In this document: positions 48,261-61,850 of the stretch, one piece after another
How the letters are laid out: every line of letters begins with the position of its first letter
How positions within the stretch are numbered: position 1 is the first letter of the stretch
Source of the DNA: Epiperipatus broadwayi
Lineage: Eukaryota > Onychophora > Udeonychophora > Euonychophora > Peripatidae
DNA: 64,000 nucleotides
Reading direction: 5' to 3'
NCBI GenBank assembly: GCA_028023455.1
Contig: JAQFVV010000001.1
Location: 21,647,401 to 21,711,400, forward strand
Program-made: the position numbers and the translations under genes
The notes under the pieces: model-generated
Told to the model about the DNA's origin: nothing
The model's database searches: none
What the model saw: only the letters and a program-made list of their open reading frames with translations

Positions 48261-50699
48261 ACTTGGTTAACATTCATTACATCACTATAACTATTCAGTT
48301 TGTACAAGAAAGGTGTCTTTTAATTTGTTGGAATATCAATATTTTATAATTGCAAGTTTTTTAATTCCTTAGTATACTTTTATAATTTAGAAACTTTGGA
48401 ATATAACTTTGTCAATGGTGTATATATTTGTATACTTCTTTAAAGATAATAATAATTTCATATTTCTTGGAGCTTTTTGTTCTTCACTGATATTTAATTG
48501 CATATCTCATCTCTTTGTTTAAATTATTTGGGATTTTGATAAATATTGTTTTAATTGTATACAGTCTTATAAAACACTTCCACATACTTTATAATGTTTC
48601 TCTTTTTAGAAAAACTTTCTATTTTTCTTCTTATTAGTGAAATAACTAATCTTATCAAAATAAAATTTGAATTAGATTTTGAAGATTGTGATCAAATAGA
48701 AAGTTTTAAGTATATTGTAATTAGGAGGACCATATGAAGGCTAAATAAAAAAGTATTAAAAAAAGAAAGAACAAGACAAAAGTATTATTATTTAAGAAAC
48801 TTATATAAAATATGATTAATAAATTATCATAATTCGCATTGATTACAGATAAACAACTTATATGATGTGTGTGTGTGTGCGATAATAGATAAATGAATAA
48901 TTAAATATTTACACATATCCATATTTAAATAATTTATCATATAAATTATTAATATTGTTATTAGTTATTGGTTAGAATAAAAAAATAATATGTTATTGGT
49001 TGTTAATAATTATTGTTGCAATCTATAAAAAATTGTTCTTTGTATTTTTATTTATGCAAATAAGTTTATTTTTAAAAGAACACTAGATAGAATTCAGAAA
49101 AATCAATAAAACTTTCTTAAAATGATTGCCTGATTGGTAAAAAAAAAAAAAAAAAAGCACAATTTTTGAATAAAAATAACTGAGGACAGTGAACTGAACA
49201 ACAAACACAACTAGAAAGAATATCTTCAAATTTTCATAATTTAAAAACTTAACTGTGGATTAACTATATATTTTAATAGTTCAGAAATAAAAAATATGGT
49301 TTGCTTAGATAATAACATTAAGAAGAAAACTCTACCTCTCATCTGCTCCTATATTTTTTCAAGGAATCAGTTGGAAAGTTTAACATGGAATAACTGAATT
49401 GTATTAACTCAAATCTCTCTTTAAAATCAATGTATATTTTATACTTAGTTATATTTATCATTACACTAAAAAGCATATACAAAAAAAATATTGTTCAAAA
49501 ATAAATCAGATATTCAAAGCTAATGGATAATAATAATAGTTCCATTTAATTATCACTGTCACAAACTTCAACATGAATTATTTACTGGCCATGAAGGAAC
49601 ATGCAAGAATAATTGATAGTTATTATTCAATACTGCACCATTCAGATTAAATAAATAAAAAAATTTGTAATTTTATTTTACATTTACTTTATAAAAAAAT
49701 ATATAATTTTCCAAAGCATTCTATATAAAATTATAATATCAATAATACTTTTATTAAACAAATATTAATTTTTAAAAATGTGTATTTCTATTTATATGAT
49801 AGACATAAAAATACTTAATAAATAAATATAATTATAAAAATTAACTTTTGCTATGCATTAAACATATTTAACTTGAAACAGAGCAGAGATATATATTTTT
49901 ATCTTTACTATATATGGGGTTTTAAGTATTGTTAATATTTGATAGATATACTTCTGCTTTGTTTCATTGTTCTAATATCTAAATTAAAATTAATTTAAAT
50001 CATAAATGGTAAATAATATGTGATTATTGCAATTATTATATAATAATAAACTATAATAAAAAAGGATTGAAGTAATATTATTTTATAATATTACATAAGT
50101 TTATATTTTAACATAAGTGAAATATTTTTAAGGTAAAATTTCTTTGTTGAAAATAAAGAAATAGCATATGAGTATTAATTTATTTTTTTATTATTTCTTT
50201 GGTATTTTCATTATCATATTCATATTGCATATTATATATAATAAAATTAGTGTTGTTATCAATTATCATAGTGTTCTTGATCTTAAAATTTTAATCATGT
50301 TTTTATTTTATTTTGAAGTTAAAGCAAAATCTGACTGTGATGGATGTTGCATTGGGTTTGTTGTATCTATTCATTATGTTACTTTTATTTTAAAATTTTA
50401 ATATAACATTTAAAATATTCATATTGTCTACACATTTACTACAGGCTGTATGGTCATTGAAACCAGTCAGGGAAATGGCATCCATATAACTGTAAATAAA
50501 ACATATAGCTTACATGGCTCTCAGTAATATCAATTTACAAATTTTTACAGGTTAGAATACACTTTCAGTGCCATAACTGAAGCATTTTACTTATACCACT
50601 ATAATATATAAACAAGAATTTATTGCAGTAATGTTGTCTCCCAATAAAATGCAATGTGATAAAGATTATGATAAAGAAAATAATGCTATTATAACATTT

Positions 50700-50701
<2 letters not shown>
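48261..50701. other. AT-rich non-coding DNA
   Basis: No gene recognised. A short TG run (about 48866-48880) and an A-run near 49140. The 77-codon frame at 50168-50401 begins with phenylalanine and isoleucine runs and looks like chance. Confidence 0.45.
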
Positions 50702-51108
<407 letters not shown>

Positions 51109-53840
51109 TGCAGCAGCAACCATTCTCAAGATGGACAAGCCCAATTGCAAATCTCATTTTATTCTACTTTCTCTGACTATATGGAGTAAAATGTGATCCA
51201 TTTGATACATACTATTTTCTTAAACATCTCTGGGCTCATTGTATTGATCTTGCTCTAAGACATAAAATATCCAGAATTCTATATTGCCCTTAATATAGTT
51301 AAATCTTGTTTTATTAAAGTCTTAATGCACTTGAAATTGGCATTTTAATATCCCGTGTATTGTTTTAGTATGTCAATTACCAGGTGTATGTTTGAACAAG
51401 ATCTTAATATCATGAATTTTTAAAATTTAAATCAAATATATAGAATTCTTGTAAATAAATCAGTTTTAAATATTTTTATATTTCTTTTTTTATATAATTT
51501 GTCATCATCTATAAAAAAAATTACTAGTGATTAGCTGCTTTTTGCACTAGTTACCTACATAGTAATTCCTGATAGAATATTAGGCAATTTATTTATTTAT
51601 TTATTTTTAATCTGAGCCAGCATTGAAATTTGTTAATATTTTTAAATAATTATATTTTTTTAATGTAGATCTCTCAAATTTTTTATAGATTAGTTTTTAA
51701 AAGTGGTACAAAATATCAGTTACTTGCACTTTTATTGTTTCTTTTTTTTTTAATCTATAAAAACACTAAATAAATTTGGCACCAATAGCAAAATAAATAC
51801 TGAACACTTTTTGAAAATCATTCATTAAGATGGTCAAACAATATGATACTACTTAACCTTTGATAGACTTATGGAAAGCTATAAGTCCTCAAGACATGTG
51901 CATATAAATTAAATTTGTCTTCAATAATTTTCAAGGACTAAACTAAAAACAATTGATGCAAACAATAAAAAGTGCAGTAAAATATTTCCAAGTAGCAAAA
52001 ACTTTTGGCATGCCTCTATATTTTTGTCTTGACAACAAGTTGATCAAAGTTGCAATACTAATATAAAAATAAAATTATTGTATTAACATGAAGATCTGCT
52101 ACATTCTAAGACAATTGGTGAAAAAAGTTATTGTTGACACAAATATGTCTCACAAAATGATTCATTGACTTTTTATATTATGCAGTGATCAAATAAGTAA
52201 TTTAATTAGAACTATGATTACATGTATGTAGTGTCCACTATCACATGAAAATTAATTATCTAATAACTGATGAATAATCATGCTATCATTTGCAGAGCAA
52301 ATTAAACTATTATTTACATCTTATAGGCATTATGCATTGAAATATTTACCAAAAGATTCTGAAGTTTGCTGACAAACATCAGATTTCTGCATACACTATA
52401 GATATCAAAATTATTCACCAATTATTATAATTGTTGGTATCTGATGTTGAAAAAAGTAGGAGAAAATAAAAGACTTCAGTCATTATACTTCAAATATTTT
52501 ATTACACTATTTTATTTTTCTATTTAAGAAATATTTACAAATTACATAAATGCAAGTTATATTGCACTATTATATACAAAAAGTGGCATCATTTACTAAC
52601 AGGAAACATCTATTGAATGAATTTCCCAATAGAGATTCCTTTTAATAATATGCAACTTCTTAAATTTATTTATATTATACTAAAACCAAAATTGAAATCA
52701 ATATTTTTCATTATATAAAAAATATTAGTCAAAGACCAACATCAAATAAAAATTCATAATGTTAGTAGATATGAAATGACCATTTAAATTATGTAAAGAG
52801 TTAATTAAAGTTTATAAAGTGACTCTAAATATTGATCTAACCAGAAACATTAATTGCTTAAGCTTTAAAGTAATTAGTTTATAGTAGAATAAAAAATGTT
52901 GATCTTGAAAAATATTTGGGTAAGTATATATGAGGAAGTCATATAATGTTGTTGAGAACAGCATGAATTATCAATAACTTTTTTTTATTTATCATATGGA
53001 TTGTTTTCTAATCAGCTATCTATTAACTAGTCATTTTATTAAGTCTTTTATTTCTGTTTCTGTATGCATAGATTTGACAATCATCTATGTATTTTCTGTT
53101 TGTATTTGACTGCAGCTACATTTAGCTATTAAAATTTATTTCTAATACAGATAATTGTGGTAATCAAGAATACTCCAAAATCGGTGATGAATTTTCAACA
53201 ACATTTAGAAAATCAAATCCAATTTACTTCATAGTTGGAAATGAAAAAAGCCTCATAAAAAATTCATTTTTAGCAATTATTCTTTGATATTTAAAAGGAT
53301 TCTTGGATGAACATACTGAAAGAGGATTTTGATTTGAGAAGTTCTTTAAATGGCAAAAGTATATCATAAGTTTGTGATAGATTATGATACATATAATTCA
53401 AATAGTTTATTATGCATTTCTTGGAGCAAACTTTCTGGTGGTATCTATTGGAGGAATATATAAAAAAAAACATAAGTATCATTGGATGAGTGCAAATCAA
53501 GCATTATTATTGGATTATAATACTACATTATCTCTATTTACTTCTGGAAAAAAATCAATGTTTACTAAATTATTTTATAAAATGTTTATACAAAAGTCAA
53601 AATCTATATCATCTAATAATCTATTGATTGACCATTGAGCTGTGGGCTATTAAAATTTTCCACATTTGAAGGACGGTAAATAACTCAGGTTTAAAAGTTA
53701 ACTCTCAATAATAAGTGTCCATCTAAAAGCATTTCCTATTGTCTTAACGGATAAAATATTGGTTCATCAATACTTGAGTGTTGTTTTTAATGTTCTCTTT
53801 TCCTTACAGCTTTCAGTTATTTAATTTGGTTTGCAAAGTT
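51109..53840. other. AT-rich non-coding DNA
   Basis: No repeat copy or gene is firmly recognised. A frame at 53384-53638 (84 codons) is less biased than most (includes LGANFLVVSIGGIYKK) and could be a remnant of some mobile-element protein, but no family match is apparent. Confidence 0.35.
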
Positions 53841-53990
53841 TAGTGCAGTGGTAAAATAAATAGGAGACTCTGGAGCTCAAAGCCCATGGCTTGTATTACC
53901 ATTCTGTTATGTTCTTGTGTATTCTTGAGCAATAAATCATTGAATTATTTACTTTAGTCATTTAAATTAGATTAGGATCTGGTCATCATA
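53841..53990 (+). repeat. Degenerate tRNA-derived SINE
   Basis: The order of blocks TAGTGCAGTGGT (A-box-like), GGAGACTCTGGAGCTCAAAG (anticodon-arm-like, resembling tRNA-Gln CTG) and CCCATGGCTTGTATTACCA (decayed B box) matches a tRNA-derived SINE. It is followed by TTCTTGTGTATTCTTGAGCAA, which resembles the body of several animal tRNA-derived SINEs. The tail is not defined. Both promoter boxes are eroded. The family is different from the 27.1/28.8 kb units. Confidence 0.5.
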
Positions 53991-54509
53991 ATTTTTTCAA
54001 GCCATGGTTATTTATTTATATTAACTATGACAGAAGAATTGTGTGTTTGTGTAATTATATTTTTATCCTTTAATTATATAAACAGAAATTCTACTTAAAA
54101 TTCATTTTTTTCAATTTTTTATCCTAAGGTTTTGAAAATTAAGAAAGCAATGGCAGAGAGAAGTTTAGTAAACTGAAAATACTTTATTGTAATTTTCTCA
54201 AAGCAATATAATCACTAATAAATTGGATTGAAACTGGATTTGAGACAGAAGCTTGGGAAAGATTATATGTTGAGATAGCTCTGTATGCCATAAAAGTGGA
54301 AGGAATCATAAGATATGGCCAAAAATGATCTGCTTTACAGAATCTGACTAAGTTGTCAAACCTAATAAATTATTCATTAAAACAATAGAAATAATCATAT
54401 TACTAATAATTGTTATAAAACAGCAGATAATGGTAGTACTAGCTAATCATAAATCTATTTTTAGATATAGGTAGGTGAATGTGCACATTTTATTTAATAC
54501 AAACTTTTC

Positions 54510-56480
54510 AAACCTGAATGGTGGACATTTAAGTTTGATATAATTATTCTTAATGAAATTCATCTCCCAAAGAAAGTTCAATGAAGTAAGTATATAGCTT
54601 CCTGGTTTTTTGAAAAGACAAATCAATCAATGAAAGGATACTAGATGCTGTTAATTTTCTTTAAAGCCTAATTTAACATATTCTATTCTTGAAATTCCTT
54701 GATATATCAATGTAAGTATAATGATATTGAAATTTGGTTTCCACAATAATATTTCTTCTCATTTTATTCATGATTATATTCCAATGAGAAAATGAAATCT
54801 ACCATTTCTTGCTGGATAGCATTATTACAGCAATATCATTAAAAAAATTAAATTTTTCTTCTTGCTGACTTTAACGCACATGTTGTGACAAATAGTAGAT
54901 TTGAATTTAAAGTTAATATAAATAATGAAATTCAAGTTGTAAACTCTAAATGTTGCACAATACATGGATTTTCTATCACAAACACTTTGTTAGGTAGAAA
55001 AATGACTATAAAGAAAATGTATACATCTATACTTAAAACAGTAGCAATTAGTAAATTTTTAATTAGAATTAGGAGTTAGAAAATGAAATGTCCATATTAC
55101 CCAATGCTTACAAGTGCATGTTGCTGAACAAAATAATAATTACATTAAAAACAGGTTTTACTGCAATCGTATTCATAAAAAAGTTGGTGTTTGTTTTTTA
55201 AAAGAATATACCACATGCGCAGAATTTGAAAAGTTACTAAACATTAAAATTGCTGCATTTCAGCTTTCTGCATTGTCATGTTACTGAGGTATGAAACTTT
55301 TTTAAAAAATATGTTATAAATATAAATAAATAGGTTATGGGTTCATAAAAATAAAAATTATTACTGATTTTCTGACAACATTCTTATTATTAGTGACTTG
55401 ATTTAAAAAACATGCAGATTTTCTGTTTAGTAGAATAGTAAATTAATTATAAAACTTCATAATTAATATAGAGATTTAAAGACCGAATTTCAATAACTAA
55501 GTAAAAAACTTAAAAATAATTGGAACATTAAAATTGCAAAGAAGATACTTCATTGATATTTGAAATCTTTTTTTGATTGATTCTGTGTAATATATGGATC
55601 TGAAAAATGGTATTTCATTTCCATTAATTTTATCAAGGCCATTTACTTATGTGATAGAAGTAATATTTTAAATGTATGAAAATAAAATATTTTGAAAATT
55701 TTTTGAATAATGATATTAAAACTGAAATGATAACATTTAATAATATATCCATTTCATGTACTCATTTAAATTTGAATAAAGATATTTAGCTTAGTGACAT
55801 CAAACAACTTTTTATAACCTTAAAAATAAAAAAACTGCAAGACCTAATAAAATATTTGGAAAATGTTAAAATGTGGGGATATATTAGTCTCAAAATACTG
55901 GAATTGTTTTAGGAATACATGGACTTATAAATCTGTACTGTCTAATAGAAAATGAATAGATAAGATTGCAATTATTATTGTGGAATATCATTATTATCAA
56001 CAATAAATAAAGTACTTTTAATGAATTTGTTTATTGGTTTTTTATAGTTAGAGATAAATTATTATCTGAGACTCAATATAGTTTTAGAAAATCAAGAAAC
56101 ATTATAGACATTTTGTTGTAAGACATGTGCAAAAATATACCAGGAAGAAAAAAGTGATTTATACATTATTTTTATGTTTTTATCAAGGCAATTGACACAA
56201 ATAATCAAACAGATTTATTGCCCTGCTCAAAATTGTTTGATGGTTAACCAATGTTCATTCATATTATATAATTTCTATATGAAAGAATGAGAGGAATTAT
56301 TATTACTACAAGTGAAAAATCTGACATATTTGAAATGGCAACTGGTGTTAAACAAAGATATGTAAATTGCTACAACTTTGTTTTTAATTTTAATGACAGA
56401 GATCTTTGGAAAATGTGACTTAATTATCAGAAATCAAGTCATTATCATACATTTATATACATAGTAAGTAATTTAAACAT
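54510..56480 (+). pseudogene. Eroded LINE of a second clade: endonuclease and RT remnants
   Basis: On the plus strand, blocks of a LINE polyprotein appear in order with many frame jumps. An endonuclease-like NEIHLPKKVQ lies near 54555-54590. LADFNAHVVTNSRFE (near 54862-54906, equivalent to the GDFNARVGTD block) comes next, with FSITNTLLGRK downstream (54970-55002). RT blocks follow: GISLLSTINKVLL (near 55980-56020), LLSETQYSFRKSRNIID (near 56060-56110), a motif A-like IKAIDTNNQTDLL (near 56180-56222) and FEMATGVKQRYV (near 56330-56365). Wording of the blocks differs from copies 1 and 2 and from the minus-strand fossils, so this is a separate family. The F/Y-x-DD motif was not found, and the sequence is clearly dead. 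The small frame 54885-55079 is part of its endonuclease. Confidence 0.65.
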
Positions 56481-57414
56481 AGAAATTTTGATATACATAT
56501 TAAAAAATGTTAAATTATATAAGAAAAGAATGTTAAAAGAAAGTTTATATATTAACAAATAAAAACCAGTTTTAAGTAAAACAAATTGTTAAACAATAAT
56601 TTTATTTATAAGTAATAATTTATAATGGTATATAAATAATAATACATAAGAAATTGTTGGTATTGCTGGATTTATCAATGTTTTGTACATTTGTGCAAGA
56701 TATAATAAAAAAAAATTGGTTTAAAAAATAAAGAATAGGGGGAGATAAGTAATTGTAATAGTAAAATTTATATAAAGAAAATAATTATGTATAGATGTTA
56801 AAGAAATGTTATCATATTATGATTATATATATATATATAATGTATGTGTATATTTGTAGATCTTTGATAATGGCTATAAGGAAGTAATTGAAATGTTGAA
56901 AACATGTGCATAATGTATTGGAATATATATGGGTTTGTGTAAATAAATAAATAAGTTTTTAAAAAAGAAGAAAATAATTTTTATTGGTTTTTTTTATATA
57001 CGAAAGACATTATTATATTGCATAAGAAAGCTATGTCATCTATTTTATTTAAAAATAATAAAAATGTAGTTTAGTAAGTTTTAATTACTACTTTTTGAGT
57101 GAATGTGAATGAGTTAAAATACATGCAATAAATATATATGTAAATGTGATCTCTCAATTTGTTTGTTTTTTTAATTTTAAACTTTTATATGCATACTACC
57201 AGCATTGCATGTAAGCACACACAGCACTGTAAACAATACATACTGTGTTTAAATTAAAGCTTATAAATCAAACATGAGCTATTAATCTTTATATACAATG
57301 TTCACAATAGTATCTTAAAATAAAATAGAGTAGCTATTATGAACCACTGTTTATGTTATCCAGTTAAGCTAAAGAAATTTTTGGCTTGTATTATTCATAT
57401 AAACATTTAATTCA

Positions 57415-57416
<2 letters not shown>
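56481..57416. other. AT-rich non-coding DNA
   Basis: May include the tail of the LINE fossil. Nothing else recognised. Confidence 0.45.
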
Positions 57417-57417
<1 letters not shown>

Positions 57418-57454
<37 letters not shown>

Positions 57455-57455
57455 A
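57418..57455 (+). repeat. TA-TG composite microsatellite
   Basis: (TA)n followed by (TG)n, of the same design as the two at 15.6 and 15.9 kb, directly before the family E array. Confidence 0.95.
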
Positions 57456-57471
57456 TATTATATTAAACTTA

Positions 57472-57892
57472 ATGTAATTATAACTTTCAAGCTCCTTATA
57501 GCTATCCAATTCATATTATACAATTGATACACTTGATCACATACATGTTAAAAAGATAAATGATCTCCAATATACATATTTTGTGCTGAATCAGCAATCA
57601 TCATCTCCCACACATGGTGCTCAGTTTATATTAACATGACAAATCTTCAAACTTAAATGGACAAGCTTCAATATTCACCTCTCTTCAATTCTTCAGTATC
57701 CATCTCATTGAAAATCCAAGGATGCATTGCTCAAAGATCTTGTTGATGCCAATATTATTGTCATACTCCTAAGTCAATCTAATCTTTCACACATAAGACT
57801 TTAATATGGCCATTTAATTATACAGAAGCAGACAAGCTGAATATGTAATATTTAAATACATGTATGTTGGTTATAATAACTTATGTAATTAT
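57472..57892 (+). repeat. Family E unit A
   Basis: This unit of about 420 bp starts after CTTAATGTAATTATA and ends in a similar ACTTATGTAATTATA (about 57878-57892), so the next unit follows head to tail. Internal blocks shared with other copies: GATACACTTGATCACATACA, AAGATAAATGATCTCCAATA, CAATCATCATCTCCC, ACAAATCTTCAAACTT, AAAATCCAAGGATG and AATATGTAATATTTAAATAC. Confidence 0.75.
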
Positions 57893-58840
57893 AGAGGACA
57901 TGAACTCAGACTTTTAAGCTCTCTATGGCTATTCAATCCATCTTATACAATCGAGGCACATGACCACATACTTGTAAAAAAATGATCTCCAATATATGTA
58001 TTTTGTGCTAAGTTGTTCCACATTATTATCTCCCACACATATATACAATCAGTTCTCAGTTTATATTAAGATAGAAAATCTTCAAACTTTAATGGAAAAG
58101 CTTCAATCTTCACCACTCTCCAACTCTTCAGTCATCTATATCATTAAAAATCTGAGAATGGAATGCTCAAATCCCTTGTTGATGCCAATATTATTGTCAT
58201 ACCCATGTTGATCCTAAGTTAATCTGATCTCTCACATATTGGATCTTAATATGCCATTTTAATTATACAGAAGAGGTATGAGTAAAATACAGACTGAATT
58301 TGTAATATTTAAATATATGTATATTTTCTACACTAAACTTAATGAATTGTTGTAGGAAGTTTGAAAGTCTATGTTCAAGTCCCTTATAATTACATTAAGG
58401 TTAGTATAGTGTATTTAAATATTACATATTCAGCCTGTATTCTGATCATCTCTTCTATATAATTAAATGAACATATTAAGATCTTATGCGTGAGGGATCA
58501 TATTGACATAAGGTCAACATATATTGATGTCAGCAAGGGTTTTGAGCTATTCATCTTTGGATTTTCAATGATATGGATAGCTGAAAAGTTGGAGCATAGA
58601 GAAGACTGAAGGTTCTCCATTAAAGTGTGAAGATTTGTTATCTTAATATAAAGTGAGTACTGATTGTATATGTGTGAGAGGTGGTGATCTAGACCAAATG
58701 GTGAGTGCTGGTTCAGCACAAAATATGTATATTGGCAATTATTTATCTCTTTCACATGTACAAATGGTCATGTGTATCGATTGTATAAAATGGATTGGAT
58801 ATCTGTAGAGAGCTTGAAAGTTTGAGTTCAAGTCCCTTAT
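57893..58840. repeat. Family E units B (direct) and C (inverted): 0.95-kb palindrome
   Basis: Unit B (57893 to about 58340) and unit C (about 58375-58840, reverse orientation) are inverted copies with arms of about 440 bp. Both contain ATATGTATTTTGTGCTRA-type, CCCACACATATATACAATCAG-type and ACTTTAATGGARAA blocks. The spacer at about 58345-58375 holds a piece of a unit start (AAGTTTGAAAGTCTATGTTC), so C was itself followed by another unit before the inversion. Open frames at 57996-58211 and 58498-58755 (minus) fall in corresponding positions of the units. Confidence 0.75.
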
Positions 58841-59114
58841 TAAAGTTTGTAAAGTTTTAAAACAATTATTTGTTAATTAAATCTTGAACACATTTAATCT
58901 ATAATGACTGATATGAAGTTGGTGAAACTTTTTGATAATTTAGTAATTTTCTTTTGCTATTTATTATTGTCTCTAGTTCTATCCATATACATGATTTATA
59001 CAAGGATAAGAATAAAATTTCTATTTTTTATCTATACATATTGTTGCCTTGAAAATGTTTAACAAGATGTGATGTAACAATGTGTGGTAATTAATATAGC
59101 TATTGTCATTTTTC

Positions 59115-60356
<1,242 letters not shown>

Positions 60357-60400
<44 letters not shown>
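60357..60400 (+). repeat. TA microsatellite
   Basis: About 22 TA units. Confidence 0.95.
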
Positions 60401-60403
<3 letters not shown>

Positions 60404-60980
60404 AACCATATATTTTAGTATAAAATATATTAATTGATGTAACTAATATAAAAATTTCTCTTTCTTCTTTTGGTGATTTGATTGGCTTGAGCTGCACTTT
60501 GAACAGATTACTCTTATATTATTTTAATAAATTTAAATTTGTTTCTTCCCATACACTAACTCATATAAAAATGTTTAACTTTTTAAAAATTTGACAACAC
60601 ATTAAAATTTGGTAAAGTAGTATTAAAAAAAATATTTTGTTTTATTTGTTTAAAATGATCTTAAATTATTATTTCCATTGAATTAAAAAAAAAACCATTT
60701 GTTCAATTAAAATTAATTATTAAAAATAAATACAGTAATTACGTATGCGTCTCAATGTAAAAAGAAAAGAGCGCGAATTTCTAAGAGAAGATTGTCTGAT
60801 AGTTTGCTTTTGGAGGGAGAAAGAAAAGAAAATGGTAAAGGCAAATGGTGTAAATTTGATAAGCTTATTTTAAAATAGTTTATAAGTAAACGGATTACCA
60901 CAAAACTTGCTATAAATGTAAATATAACATAGTGGTAATCAATTATAAGATGAATTGCTAAATTTAAAAGTCTGTTCAAG
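60401..60980. other. AT-rich non-coding DNA
   Basis: The 75-codon minus-strand frame at 60752-60979 has a hydrophobic stretch but no family match. Confidence 0.4.
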
Positions 60981-61062
60981 TCGGCTGGCCAAGTGGATCA
61001 AATCACCGGTAAAAAATTCCAATATTACATTTTAAAATGTTGGAGCTTCCCAGTTTAAGTTT
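60981..61062 (+). repeat. Weak tRNA-Leu/Ser-like sequence
   Basis: CTGGCCAAGTGGATCAAATC resembles the A box and D arm of a type-II tRNA (Leu or Ser), and about 65 bases later CCCAGTTTAAGTTTG loosely recalls a B box. A self-complementary stretch between them (CCAATATTACATTTT against AAAATGTTGG) could stand in for an arm. The stems do not close well. It may be an old SINE head or chance. Confidence 0.2.
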
Positions 61063-61720
61063 GAAAGAATTAAAAACAAGATTTTGGTATGTTTTGAAAT
61101 ATTTATTATTCTACAATTTGGAAAAATTAAATAAGTATTTTAATTACAAAAGTTTTATGAATATGAAAATTTGTTTTTTAAAAAAGAAGAATTTTAAGTT
61201 AAAGTAAAACGTTAAAGCTATCAAAATATTTTAATATTTCCGTTTTTAATTCTAATAAAATATAATATTGATTGATATTTAACTTTACAATGCCAGTAAT
61301 ATTTGCTAGTTAATTTGTTTAACATTTGGATAATAAACATTCTTTAAATAATTAATCAAAGCTATTTTATAATTGTATTGTCGGTTTGAAATGAATAAAT
61401 TAATGGCTGTAATTAGTATTCCCGGATTAACGCATGGATAAATAAATACTTGCATGGATGTGATAAACTTGGAACACTTTTGATAGAGAAATGTAGAGAT
61501 TAATAACTTTATGAAAAACATTTTCATTTAAATTCTGCGTATCATGTTTTAAAATTGTTTCATGTTTGGGGAGCCACGCAAAATCATTAATCTAATATTG
61601 CTTATAATAACTAATCAAATAGATAGAATTGCATGTATGGAATTTAACTACAGTTATAGCTATTACCTCGTATACTTATTATTCTACACATCGTACATGG
61701 ATTCTACGGATCACATTAGG

Positions 61721-61850
61721 AGTTATAAAATGCTATACAATCCAATTTGTGATACACACATCTGCTAAAATTCATGTATTGAACTATAAAATGCTTTACA
61801 TTTAGTTTTATCACACACACACCGTTAAATTTTATATATTTGATGAATAA
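61721..61850 (+). repeat. Degenerate tandem duplication of about 60 bp
   Basis: Two successive segments share TATAAAATGCTWTACA, a TTTGTGATACACACA/TTTATCACACACACA block, and AAATTYATRTATT in the same order. Confidence 0.5.

Noticed and set aside
53384-53638. 84-codon frame as a transposase fragment
   Set aside because: No block order of any known transposase family could be recognised.
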